Assembly (NCBI GenBank): GCA_964244655.1 | Contig: CAXTJU010000007.1 | Coordinates: 7,215-71,214 of the forward strand | Source of the DNA: LMUY01 sp964244655 | GTDB lineage: Bacteria > Pseudomonadota > Alphaproteobacteria > Acetobacterales > Acetobacteraceae | Direction: 5' to 3' | Length of the DNA: 64,000 nucleotides | Shown: one piece after another, positions 43,833-51,968 of the stretch | Layout of the letters: each line of letters begins with the position of its first letter | How positions within the stretch are numbered: position 1 is the stretch's first letter | Made by a program: the position numbers and the translations under genes | The notes under the pieces: model-generated | Told to the model about the DNA's origin: nothing | The model's input: only the letters and a program-made list of their open reading frames with translations | Database searches by the model: none

Positions 43833-44990
43833 ATGAGCCTCCTGTCATCACTGGGGCTGACCTCCGGCAAGAAGGTCCGCTACGCCGTCGTGGGCCTGGG
43901 CGACATCACGCAGGAGGCGATGCTGCCGGGGGTGGCCCATACCGGCAACTCGGAGCTGGCCGCCTTCGTGACCGACGACCCGGAGAAGGCCCGCGCGCTG
44001 GGCAAGAGCTACGGCGTGAGCGACAGCTACAGCTACGCGCAGTTCGACGAGATGCTGCGCTCCGGCACGGTGGATGCGATCTACCTGGCCACGCCCAACT
44101 GGCGGCATGCCGAGTTCGCCGTGCCGGCGCTGCGGGCGGGCATCCACGTGCTGGCGGAGAAGCCGCTGGAGGTGTCCACGGCCAAGTGCCGAGAGATCTT
44201 GGAGGCGCAGAAGGCATCCACCGCCAAGCTGATGGTCGCCTACCGGCTGCACTTCGAGCCGGCGACGCTGGCCGCCATCGAAGCGGTGCGCTCCGGCGAG
44301 CTGGGCGAGCTGATCCTGTTCAGCTCCGCTTTCACCCAAATGGTCGATCCGGCGGGCCACCGGGCGAAGCACGGCGACGACGCCGGGCCGTTGCTGGACA
44401 TGGGGCCGTATCCGGTCAACGCGGCGCGGTACATGTTCGGTGACGAGCCGACGGAGGTGGCGAGCGCCGTCGGCACCCGGCATCCGGAGGCAGGCCTGGG
44501 CGATTTCGACGACACGGTGGCGGTCACGCTGCGCTTCCCGGGCGGGCGGCTCGCGCAGTTCGTGCTGTCCTATTACGGCAACACCCTCGACACCTACGTG
44601 GTGGTCGGCACCAAGGGCAGCCTGCAGCTCAACCCCGGGTTCATGTACGGCAAGCCGCTGGAGCACCAGATGGTGGTCGGCGAGAGCAAGAGCGCCAAGA
44701 GCTTCAAGAACACCGACCACTTCGGCGGCGAGCTGAAATACTTCTCCGACTGCATCCTGAACGGCATCGACCCGGAGCCGGACGGCGAGGAAGGCTATGC
44801 CGACGTGCGGGTGATCGAAGGCATCCTGGCGGCGCTGCGCAGCGGCAAGCCGCAGGCGCTGGAGCCGTTCACCCGCAGCAAGCGCATCGACACCTCCGCG
44901 CAAAAGGAGACCCTCGGAGCCAAATCCGCGCCCGCGCTGGTGAACACGTCCAACCCGGGCAAGGGCAAGGAGAAGGTGCCGAAGAACTGA
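43833..44990 (+). CDS. Gfo/Idh/MocA family oxidoreductase
   Basis: NAD(P)-dependent sugar or polyol oxidoreductase (385 residues). Rossmann segment VRYAVVGLGDITQEAMLPG, EKP motif in VLAEKPLEVSTAKC, and the catalytic Asp/Tyr region LLDMGPYPVNAARYMFG. It resembles glucose-fructose oxidoreductase-type proteins but has no Tat signal, so it acts in the cytoplasm. Lys-rich C-terminal tail (NPGKGKEKVPKN). AAGGAAA ribosome site. The GH15 gene begins two bases after its stop, suggesting joint action on a glucosyl sugar. Confidence 0.92.
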   Translation: MSLLSSLGLTSGKKVRYAVVGLGDITQEAMLPGVAHTGNSELAAFVTDDPEKARALGKSYGVSDSYSYAQFDEMLRSGTVDAIYLATPNWRHAEFAVPALRAGIHVLAEKPLEVSTAKCREILEAQKASTAKLMVAYRLHFEPATLAAIEAVRSGELGELILFSSAFTQMVDPAGHRAKHGDDAGPLLDMGPYPVNAARYMFGDEPTEVASAVGTRHPEAGLGDFDDTVAVTLRFPGGRLAQFVLSYYGNTLDTYVVVGTKGSLQLNPGFMYGKPLEHQMVVGESKSAKSFKNTDHFGGELKYFSDCILNGIDPEPDGEEGYADVRVIEGILAALRSGKPQALEPFTRSKRIDTSAQKETLGAKSAPALVNTSNPGKGKEKVPKN

Positions 44991-44992
44991 CG

Positions 44993-46807
44993 GTGAGCCA
45001 GGACGACGGCGAAGACGGGGCTGCGGCGAAGGCCGGGACGCGCAAGGGCGGCTTCCTGCCGCTCAACCAGTATGCCGCGCTGGGCGACGGGCGCAGCGTG
45101 GCGCTGGTGGGGGCGGATGGCTCCATTGACTGGTGGTGCGTGCCCAACATGGACAGCGATCCGCTGTTCGACCGCCTGATGGACCCGGACAGCGGCGGCC
45201 GCTTTTCCATCGAGCCGGCGGAGCCGTTCAGCGTCGAGCGCCGCTACCGTCCGGACAGCAACGTGCTGGAGCAGGTGTTCACCACCGCGGGCGGCAGCGC
45301 CCGGATCACCGACTCGCTGAACAGCGGCATCTCCGGCCGCCTGCCATGGAGCGAGCTGGCGCGCCGGGTCGAGGGGCTGGACGGCGCCGTCGAGTTCCGC
45401 ATCGCCGTGCTGGTCGGCCGCCGGCTGTCGGCCGCGACCCCGTGGCGGGAGCCGAGCCCGTCCGGCGACGTGCTGCACGTGGACGGGCTGGTGATGGCGT
45501 TCCGCAGCGACGACGCCGTGGTGCGCACGGCCGAGAGCGACCAGGGCGTGGAGGCGCGGCTGGTGACGGCGCGGGGTTCGCGCAGCATCCTGGCGCTGCT
45601 GGCCGGCGAGGACGAGCCGCTGATCCTGCCCTCGCTCGGCAACATCGACAAGCGGATCGACCGGTCGGACCAGTCCTGGCGCCAGTGGTGCTCGGACCTG
45701 GCGGTGCCGGAGCGATACGCGGCGGAGGTCCGGCGCAGCGCCCTGGCGCTCAAGCTGCTGCTGTTCTCCGGCACCGGCGCCATCGCGGCGGCTGCCACCA
45801 CCTCGCTGCCGGAGCGGATCGGCGGCCCCAAGAACTACGACTACCGCTACGCCTGGACGCGGGACGTGGCCTACACGATCAAGGCCTTCCTCGACGTGGA
45901 TGCCACGGAGGAGGCGAAGGCCGCGTTCTCCTGGCTGGCCTCGACGGCGCGGCGGCACGGCGGCCGGCTGTCCGTCATGTACCAGCTGAACGGCGACGCC
46001 GCGCCGGACCAGGAGGAGCTGGACGTTCCCGGCTATGGCGGCAGCCAGCCGGTGCGGCGCGGCAACCAGGCGACCAAGCAGCTGCAGCTCGGCATCTTCG
46101 GCGATTTGCTGCAAACGGCGTCCATGTTCGTGGACAAAGGCCATGTGCTGGACCTGGCGACCCGGCGGTTGCTGGCCGACGAAGCCAACCGGTGCGCCGA
46201 CATGTGGCGCATGAAGGATTCCAGCATCTGGGAGCTGGAGCAGGCCGAGCACTACACCATCTCCAAGATCGGCTGCTGGTCGGGGCTGGACCAGGCGGTG
46301 AAGCTGGCAGGCCAGGGCCAGATCGACGCCAGCCAGGCCGAGCGCTGGAAACGCGAGCGCGACCGCATCCGGGACTGGGTGGACGCGGAGTGCTGGTCCG
46401 ACGCCAAGCAGGCTTACACGCAGCATGCCGGGACGGAGAAGCTCGACGCGTCGCTGCTGCTGGGCGTCCGCTTCGGCTTTCCCCGCCCCGACCGCCTGGC
46501 GCTGACGCGGGACGCCATCGTGCGCGAGTTGGGCCAGGGCCCGCACCTGTTCCGCTATTCCGGCATGGCGAAGGAGGAGGGCGCGTTCACCGCCTGCGGG
46601 TTCTGGCTGGTGGGGGCGTACGCCCTGCTGGGCGACAAAGCGGCCGGGAGGGCGCAGATGGACGCGATGCTGGCCGCCACGGGCGCCAATCTCGGCCTGC
46701 TGAACGAGCAGATCGACCCGGCCACCGGCGAGATGCTCGGCAACGTGCCGCAGGCGCTGAGCCACCTGGCGCTGGTCGGCGCGGCCACCACCTTGGCGGA
46801 GGCTTGA
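44993..46807 (+). CDS. Glycoside hydrolase family 15 (glucoamylase/trehalase-like)
   Basis: A 604-residue (alpha/alpha)6-barrel enzyme of family GH15. N-terminal beta-sandwich with LPLNQYAALGDGRSVALVGADGSIDWW; the barrel starts near PKNYDYRYAWTRDVAYTIKAF. The general-acid region is SSIWELEQAEHYTISKIGCW, and LDQAVKLA follows. No signal peptide, so it works on intracellular alpha-glucosides such as trehalose or maltodextrins. GTG start two bases after the Gfo/Idh stop. The C-terminus LGNVPQALSHLALVGAA holds the second catalytic region. Confidence 0.92.
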   Translation: MSQDDGEDGAAAKAGTRKGGFLPLNQYAALGDGRSVALVGADGSIDWWCVPNMDSDPLFDRLMDPDSGGRFSIEPAEPFSVERRYRPDSNVLEQVFTTAGGSARITDSLNSGISGRLPWSELARRVEGLDGAVEFRIAVLVGRRLSAATPWREPSPSGDVLHVDGLVMAFRSDDAVVRTAESDQGVEARLVTARGSRSILALLAGEDEPLILPSLGNIDKRIDRSDQSWRQWCSDLAVPERYAAEVRRSALALKLLLFSGTGAIAAAATTSLPERIGGPKNYDYRYAWTRDVAYTIKAFLDVDATEEAKAAFSWLASTARRHGGRLSVMYQLNGDAAPDQEELDVPGYGGSQPVRRGNQATKQLQLGIFGDLLQTASMFVDKGHVLDLATRRLLADEANRCADMWRMKDSSIWELEQAEHYTISKIGCWSGLDQAVKLAGQGQIDASQAERWKRERDRIRDWVDAECWSDAKQAYTQHAGTEKLDASLLLGVRFGFPRPDRLALTRDAIVRELGQGPHLFRYSGMAKEEGAFTACGFWLVGAYALLGDKAAGRAQMDAMLAATGANLGLLNEQIDPATGEMLGNVPQALSHLALVGAATTLAEA

Positions 46808-46869
46808 GGCACGCTGGTTTGCGGCAGTGCAGCACTTGCCATCTGCCGACCCGGCAACAGCTGGTTGAC

Positions 46870-47526
46870 ATGCCTCCATCCCCCACGCCCGCCGTGACAG
46901 CCCTGGCGCCGCCGATCAGCGAAACCTACCTGGCGCTGATCCACTCGGACCGGGTAAGCGCCCGCACGCGCGCCGCGCTGCTGGACCGCGCCCAGCCGGA
47001 TGACGCGGCCTACCAGCCCCGCGCCCTCAGCGCCGCCCACCTGGCCGTGCTGCGGGCGGTGACGGGGCGGGTGGTGCCGCAGCCCGGCCCGGCTCAAATC
47101 GACCTCGCTGCCCGGATCGACCGCGAGCTGGCCACCGGCCGGGGGGATGGATGGCGCTTCGACATCCTGCCGCCGGACGCCGAGGCTTTCCGCGCCGGGC
47201 TCGACACGCTGGACGCGGTTGCGCAGGCGCGGCACGGCGCCGGGTTCGCGCAGCTGGACGCCACGCAGCAGGACGCCTTGCTGGAAGCGGCCGCGGCGGG
47301 CAAATCGCCCGGCGGCGCGTTGGACCCGGCGCAGATGCAGCGATGGTTCGAGGACGCCCGTGCCGAAGCCGTCCGCACCTACGTGGCGCACCCGGCCACG
47401 CTGGCCGCCATGGGCTACAGCGGCATCGGCTACGGCGGCGACGGCGAGCCCAAGCCCGGCTTCACGCAGGTCGGCCCCGACGAGGTGGAGCCCTGGGAGC
47501 CGGCCCCGGCCGGGGCGATGCCATGA
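46870..47526 (+). CDS. Gluconate 2-dehydrogenase subunit 3-like protein
   Basis: Small subunit (218 residues) of the gluconate 2-dehydrogenase subunit 3 family, which accompanies GMC flavoproteins. Typical segments are LSAAHLAVLRAVTGRVVPQP, FAQLDATQQDALLEAAAAGK and MQRWFEDARAEAVRTYVAHP. Unlike the usual periplasmic small subunit, it has no Tat signal peptide. Its stop overlaps the GMC gene start (ATGA), so the two proteins are made together and probably form a complex. Confidence 0.85.
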   Translation: MPPSPTPAVTALAPPISETYLALIHSDRVSARTRAALLDRAQPDDAAYQPRALSAAHLAVLRAVTGRVVPQPGPAQIDLAARIDRELATGRGDGWRFDILPPDAEAFRAGLDTLDAVAQARHGAGFAQLDATQQDALLEAAAAGKSPGGALDPAQMQRWFEDARAEAVRTYVAHPATLAAMGYSGIGYGGDGEPKPGFTQVGPDEVEPWEPAPAGAMP

Positions 47527-49076
47527 ACCTGGACCGGATGGCGCGCCACGGCCTGGACGACGTGGTGGATGCGGTGGTGGTCGGCACGGGCGCGGGCGGT
47601 TCCCCGTTGCTGGCGCGGCTGGCGCGGGCGGGGCTGCGGGTGGTGGCGCTGGAGGCCGGGCGGAACTGGAATCCGGAGGATTTCGTGGCCGACGAGGTCG
47701 CGGCCGACATCTACTGGCTCGGCGAGCGGCTGAGCGCCGGCAGCACGCCGGAAGCGTTCGGCGCCAACAACAGCGGCGCCGGCGTCGGCGGCTCCACCCT
47801 GCACTGGGGCGCCTACGCCCCGCGCGCGGACCCGCGGGACCTGCGGCTGCGCACCGGGCAGGGCGTCGGCGCCGATTGGCCGCTCAGCTACGAGGAGTTG
47901 CGGCCGTACTATGAGGAGGTGGAGGCGTTTATCGGGGTGTCGGGGCCGCAGCCCTACCCGTGGGAGCCGTCGCGCCGTTACGCCCTGCCCCCGGTGGCGC
48001 GCAACGCTCCGGCGCAGATGATGGCGGCCGGGTGCGAGGCGTTGGGCGTGCGCGTCAGCGACGGGCCGGTGGCGGTGGTGTCGCAGGATTTCGAGCAGCC
48101 CGGCCACGGGACGCGCCATGCCTGCATCAATTGCGGCTACTGCCACCAGGGCTGCCGCATCGGCGCCAAGACCAGCATGGACGTGACCTACCTGCCGCAG
48201 GCCGTGGCGGCGGGCGCGGAAATCCGGCCGGGGTGCAGCGTGCACGGCTTCGAGCGGGACGGGGCCGGGCGGATCACGGCCGTGGTCTATCGCGCCGGGG
48301 GCGAGGACCGACGGCAGCGCTGCGCCGCCGTGTTCCTCTGCGCCGGCGCGGTCGAGACGCCGCGGCTGCTGCTGCATGCGGGGCTGGCCAACTCCAGCGG
48401 CCAGGTCGGGCGCAACTACATGGCGCACGTGGCGACGCAGGTCTGGGGCACGTTCGGCCCCGAGATGCGGATGAACAAGGGTTACCCGTCCGCCATGATC
48501 ACCGAGGAGATGGTGCGCGCGGCAGACGCCGACTTCGCCGGCGGCTACCTGGTGCAGAGCCTGGGCGTGGTGCCGGTGACCTGGGCCACCGCCGTCACCC
48601 GCGGGCGGCCGCTGTGGGGGCAGAAGCTGGTGGACTACCTCGGCCGCTACAACCACGTGGGAGGCATCGGCATCAACGGCGAGTGCCTGCCGCAAGCCGG
48701 CAACTACTTGGAGCTGTCGGACGAGGCGGACGAGTTGGGCGTGCCGAAGCCGCGGGTGCATTTCAGCTACGGCCCGAACGAGCAGGGCATCGATCGCCAT
48801 GCCATCCGGTTCATGACGGCGGTGTGGGAAGCGGCGGGCGCCACGGATATCTGGTCCCTGCAACGGGCGGCGCACACGATCGGCACCTGCCGCATGGGGG
48901 TGGACGGCGACGCGTCGGTGGTGGACCCGACGGGCCGCAGCTTCGACGTGCCAAACCTGTGGGTGTGCGACAACTCGGTGTTCCCGAGCGCCCTGGCGGC
49001 GAACCCGGCGCTGACCATCATGGCGCTCAGCCTGCGCACGGCGGACGCATTCCTGCGCGGCGGAGCGACGCCTTAG
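47523..49076 (+). CDS. GMC family FAD-dependent oxidoreductase
   Basis: Flavoenzyme of the glucose-methanol-choline family (517 residues), likely the catalytic subunit paired with the preceding gene. FAD-binding DAVVVGTGAGGSPLLARLAR, then ANNSGAGVGGSTLHWGAYAP, the cysteine motif HACINCGYCHQGCRIGAKTS found in many members, CAGAVETPRLLL, and the C-terminal LWVCDNSVFPSALAANPALT. No signal peptide and no cytochrome c subunit gene nearby, so it may pass electrons to a soluble or quinone acceptor on the inner face. The substrate is probably a sugar, sugar acid or polyol. Confidence 0.92.
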   Translation: MNLDRMARHGLDDVVDAVVVGTGAGGSPLLARLARAGLRVVALEAGRNWNPEDFVADEVAADIYWLGERLSAGSTPEAFGANNSGAGVGGSTLHWGAYAPRADPRDLRLRTGQGVGADWPLSYEELRPYYEEVEAFIGVSGPQPYPWEPSRRYALPPVARNAPAQMMAAGCEALGVRVSDGPVAVVSQDFEQPGHGTRHACINCGYCHQGCRIGAKTSMDVTYLPQAVAAGAEIRPGCSVHGFERDGAGRITAVVYRAGGEDRRQRCAAVFLCAGAVETPRLLLHAGLANSSGQVGRNYMAHVATQVWGTFGPEMRMNKGYPSAMITEEMVRAADADFAGGYLVQSLGVVPVTWATAVTRGRPLWGQKLVDYLGRYNHVGGIGINGECLPQAGNYLELSDEADELGVPKPRVHFSYGPNEQGIDRHAIRFMTAVWEAAGATDIWSLQRAAHTIGTCRMGVDGDASVVDPTGRSFDVPNLWVCDNSVFPSALAANPALTIMALSLRTADAFLRGGATP

Positions 49077-49078
49077 CG

Positions 49079-49160
49079 GCAGGGCCCTGCCCTGCACCCC
49101 TTTCGCATGCAGGTGTCCAGAGGACCTCGTCCTCTGGTGGGGTTTGGGGCAAAGCCCTAA
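49079..49160. repeat. Modular palindromic repeat, copy C (reduced)
   Basis: Hairpins at 49079-49095 (GCAGGGC/GCCCTGC), 49117-49137 (CCAGAGGAC/GTCCTCTGG with one changed loop base) and a looser one at 49144-49160 (TTGGGGC/GCCCTAA). The AAGGGGAT module of copies A, B and D is missing. Same orientation as copy A. It starts two bases after the GMC stop. Confidence 0.8.
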
Positions 49161-49249
49161 CCTGGCTTGCCAGCGTGCGCCGGGCATGGTGCAAGCGTGG
49201 CAAGCGACGCGCGGGATGGCCTGGCGGACCGCGATTGGGGAACGTCGCC

Positions 49250-50467
49250 ATGTCAGCCGCCGCCAGGCCATCCGGCACGCAAGTCCACGTCGTCGCCGCG
49301 GCCTTCCTCGGCTGGACGCTCGATGCGTTCGACTTCTTCATCATGGTGTTCGTGCTGCGGGACGTGGCAGCGGCGTTCGACACCAAGATCGACAGCGTCG
49401 CTTTCGCCATCACGCTGACCCTGGCCTGCCGCGCGATCGGGGCGGTGCTGTTCGGCCGCCTGGCGGATCGCTACGGCCGCCGCCCGACGCTGATGGTCAA
49501 CGTGCTGTGCTACTCGCTGCTGGAGTTCCTCTCCGGCTTGGCGCCGACCTTGACCGTGTTCCTGGTGCTACGCGCCCTGTACGGCGTGGCGATGGGCGGC
49601 GAGTGGGGCGTCGGCGCGTCCTTAACGATGGAGAGCGTGCCGGCCAAGTGGCGCGGCCCGGTGTCGGGGCTGCTGCAAGCCGGCTATCCCACCGGCTACC
49701 TGCTTGCCTCACTGCTGTATCTGGCGCTGCCGTGGCTGACCTGGCGCGGCATGTTCATGGTGGGCGTCGTCCCGGCGCTGCTGGTCCTGTACATCCGCCG
49801 CAACGTGCCGGAGAGTCCGGATTGGCTGGCTCGGACGGAGGCGGAGCACAAGGTGAGCATCCTGACCGTGCTGAAGCAGCACGCCGGGCTGGTGGTGTTC
49901 GCCTCCGCCGTGATGATGGGGTTCAACTTCTTCAGCCACGGCTCGCAGGACCTCTACCCCAGCCAGTTCCTGCGGGGGCAGCATGAGCTGACGCCGGGCA
50001 CGGTGTCGTCCATCGTCATCGTGATGAACATCGGCGCCATCGCCGGCGGCATCCTGTTCGGCAGCTTGTCGCAGCGGATCGGGCGCAAATGGGCCATCGT
50101 GATCGCGGCCCTGCTGGCGCTGCCGGTGCTGCGGCTGTGGGCGTTTTCCACCACGCCGGTGCTGCTCGGGCTGGGCGCGTTCCTGATGCAGGTGTGCGTG
50201 CAAGGCGCCTGGGGCGTGGTGCCGGTCTATTTGAATGAGCTGTCGCCGGTCGCCATCCGGGGCACCTTCCCTGGCCTGGTTTACCAGCTGGGCAACTTCC
50301 TGGCCTCGTGGAACGCCAACATCCAGGTCTCGCTGGCCAAGCTGTTCGACGGCGACTACGCGATGGCGCTGGCGGTCGTGGTCGGCGTCGTGGCGGTGGT
50401 GATCGCGGTGCTGGTGGGGCTGGGACGGGACCCGAAGGGCGCGCGCATGGGGACCGACCCGGCGTAG
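49250..50467 (+). CDS. MFS transporter (sugar/organic acid permease)
   Basis: Twelve-helix secondary transporter (405 residues). Motif A between helices 2 and 3 (GRLADRYGRRPTLMV), motif at helix 1 (GWTLDAFDFFIMVFVLRDVA) and GGEWGVGASLTMESVP place it in the metabolite:proton symporter (SHS/JEN-like) group, often lactate, aromatic acid or sialate permeases. A second motif A-like GSLSQRIGRKWAIV precedes helix 8. ATG 49250 has GGGGA upstream. Repeat copy C separates it from the GMC gene, so co-transcription is uncertain. Confidence 0.9.
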   Translation: MSAAARPSGTQVHVVAAAFLGWTLDAFDFFIMVFVLRDVAAAFDTKIDSVAFAITLTLACRAIGAVLFGRLADRYGRRPTLMVNVLCYSLLEFLSGLAPTLTVFLVLRALYGVAMGGEWGVGASLTMESVPAKWRGPVSGLLQAGYPTGYLLASLLYLALPWLTWRGMFMVGVVPALLVLYIRRNVPESPDWLARTEAEHKVSILTVLKQHAGLVVFASAVMMGFNFFSHGSQDLYPSQFLRGQHELTPGTVSSIVIVMNIGAIAGGILFGSLSQRIGRKWAIVIAALLALPVLRLWAFSTTPVLLGLGAFLMQVCVQGAWGVVPVYLNELSPVAIRGTFPGLVYQLGNFLASWNANIQVSLAKLFDGDYAMALAVVVGVVAVVIAVLVGLGRDPKGARMGTDPA

Positions 50468-50484
50468 CTGCGCGTGCCGGCCGG

Positions 50485-50838
50485 CTAACGCCGCTCCAGC
50501 GCGTACCGGACGTCGCAGGCGTCTGACGTCACCGTCAGGTCCATGTGGCGGCCGGTGATCTGGCCCTGCACCGCGCCGCGGCCATCACTGCCCTGGATGC
50601 TGCCGTCGGGCGCCACCGTCGCAGCCAGGGCGTAGGACACGGTGGGGCCGCGGTAGTTTACCGACAGCGCGCTGCCCTCTACCATGATGGTGCGCGGGCC
50701 GCTGCGGGGGCAGCCGCGGACGGCGGCGCGGATCAGCCGGGCGATGCCGCGGTATTGGCCATCAATGTGCTCCGGCGGGGCCGGCGGGGCTTCGGCGATG
50801 GGAGCTGGCGGCCTGGGGCCGGCGCAGCTGGCCAGCAA
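50485..50838 (-). CDS. Small lipoprotein, unknown function
   Basis: At least 117 residues. A lipobox (LLASC) is visible at the start, and the hydrophobic signal (AALLAAPLLASC) extends upstream of the first standard codon, TTG 50838; the true start probably lies nearer the ndk stop and may be a CTG. The mature part has IDGQYRGIARLIRAAVRGCP, YRGPTVSYALAATVAPDGSI and a C-terminal TSDACDVRYALERR; the two Cys could form a disulfide. No function recognised. It follows ndk on the same strand within about 40 bases. Confidence 0.62.
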   Translation of the reverse strand: MLASCAGPRPPAPIAEAPPAPPEHIDGQYRGIARLIRAAVRGCPRSGPRTIMVEGSALSVNYRGPTVSYALAATVAPDGSIQGSDGRGAVQGQITGRHMDLTVTSDACDVRYALERR

Positions 50839-50879
50839 CGGGGCGGCCAGCAGCGCCGCCGCAGCGAGCCTGGCGGCGT

Positions 50880-51302
50880 TCAGCCGACGATCTCGGCATC
50901 GGTGAAGAAGAACGCGATCTCGCTGGCGGCGGCTTCGGGGCTGTCCGAGCCGTGCACCGTGTTGGCCTCGATGTCCTCGGCGAACAGCGCGCGCACCGTG
51001 CCGGCCTCGGCCTTCTTGGGGTCGGTGGCGCCCATCGTCTTGCGGTTGAGCGCGATGGCATCCTCGCCTTCCAGCACCTGCACCACGACGGGGCCGGAGG
51101 TCATGAACTTGACGAGCCCGGCGAAGAACGGCCGCTCCTTGTGCACGCCGTAGAACGCTTCCGCCTGGTCCTTGGACATCCGCACGCGCCTCTGCGCCAC
51201 CACGCGCAGCCCGGCCGCCTCAAGCGTGGCCAGCACCTTGCCGGTGATGTTCCGCCGGGTCGCGTCTGGCTTGATGATGGAGAAGGTGCGCTCGGTCGCC
51301 AT
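50880..51302 (-). CDS. ndk: Nucleoside diphosphate kinase
   Basis: Transfers the gamma-phosphate from ATP to nucleoside diphosphates via a phosphohistidine (140 residues, normal length). N-terminal TERTFSIIKPDATRRNITGK, and the active-site His in ANTVHGSDSPEAAASEIAFF. The segment KTMGATDPKKAEAGTVR is typical. The ATG at 51302 starts the family N-terminus. Followed by the small lipoprotein gene. Confidence 0.97.
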   Translation of the reverse strand: MATERTFSIIKPDATRRNITGKVLATLEAAGLRVVAQRRVRMSKDQAEAFYGVHKERPFFAGLVKFMTSGPVVVQVLEGEDAIALNRKTMGATDPKKAEAGTVRALFAEDIEANTVHGSDSPEAAASEIAFFFTDAEIVG

Positions 51303-51410
51303 GGTCGGTCAGCCTCTCAGGGTGTGGCGGGGCTGTAAACGAGGCGGTCAGGCCGGGCAACCCCGCGCCGCCGGGGCACGTTGCCGAGGGACAATGGGAG
51401 GATCAATGCA

Positions 51411-51923
51411 ATGACCGATCGGGCGGGCGACAGCATCCTGGGCGGCCTCGTGCGCGGGGCGATCGCCGGGGCAGCGGGCGTCTGGGCGCTGCACGAGGTG
51501 GACAAGTACATGGCCATGCGCGGCAGCGCGGCCACGGAGGCGGCCACGGTGGCCGCCCGGCCCGGCGGCCTCGACACGCCGCACATCCTGGCCAACCGCG
51601 CCGCCCGTGCCCTGGGCGCCGAGCTGGACCAGCCGGAGGACAACGCGGTCGGGCTGGCGTTCAAATACGCGATCGGCATGGTTCCGGCCGCGCTGCTGGG
51701 CGCGCTGCGCGACCGGCTGGGCTGGCTGACCGCGGGCCGCGGCTTCGCCTTCGGGGTAACGGTCTGGGCGGTGGAGGACGAGTGGGGCGCAGCACGGCTT
51801 GACCTCGCCGGCCCGCCCACGCGCTACCCCTGGCAGGCGCATGGCCGCAGCTTCGTGGCCCACGTCGCCTACGGGCTGACGGTGGATGCCGTGCTGCGAG
51901 TGCTGAAAGGGCCCCCCCGCTAG
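51411..51923 (+). CDS. DUF1440/YagU-like membrane protein
   Basis: A 170-residue protein with two to four hydrophobic stretches (LGGLVRGAIAGAAGVWALHE, FKYAIGMVPAALLGALRD and GRGFAFGVTVWAVEDEW), resembling DUF1440 inner-membrane proteins such as E. coli YagU. Role unknown. GGGAGG lies nine bases before ATG 51411; the frame continues upstream to 51381 but without a better site. It stands alone between divergent ndk and the second ABC-F gene, 45 bases before the latter. Confidence 0.62.
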   Translation: MTDRAGDSILGGLVRGAIAGAAGVWALHEVDKYMAMRGSAATEAATVAARPGGLDTPHILANRAARALGAELDQPEDNAVGLAFKYAIGMVPAALLGALRDRLGWLTAGRGFAFGVTVWAVEDEWGAARLDLAGPPTRYPWQAHGRSFVAHVAYGLTVDAVLRVLKGPPR

Positions 51924-51968
51924 CTTGGCGCGCTAGCTTGCCACCTCGCCGCGCACTACATCGGCGGC

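Noticed and set aside
48117..48180. Novel iron-sulfur site in the GMC enzyme
   Set aside because: The C-x2-C-x2-C-x3-C segment is common in this GMC branch, so it is a family feature rather than a novelty.
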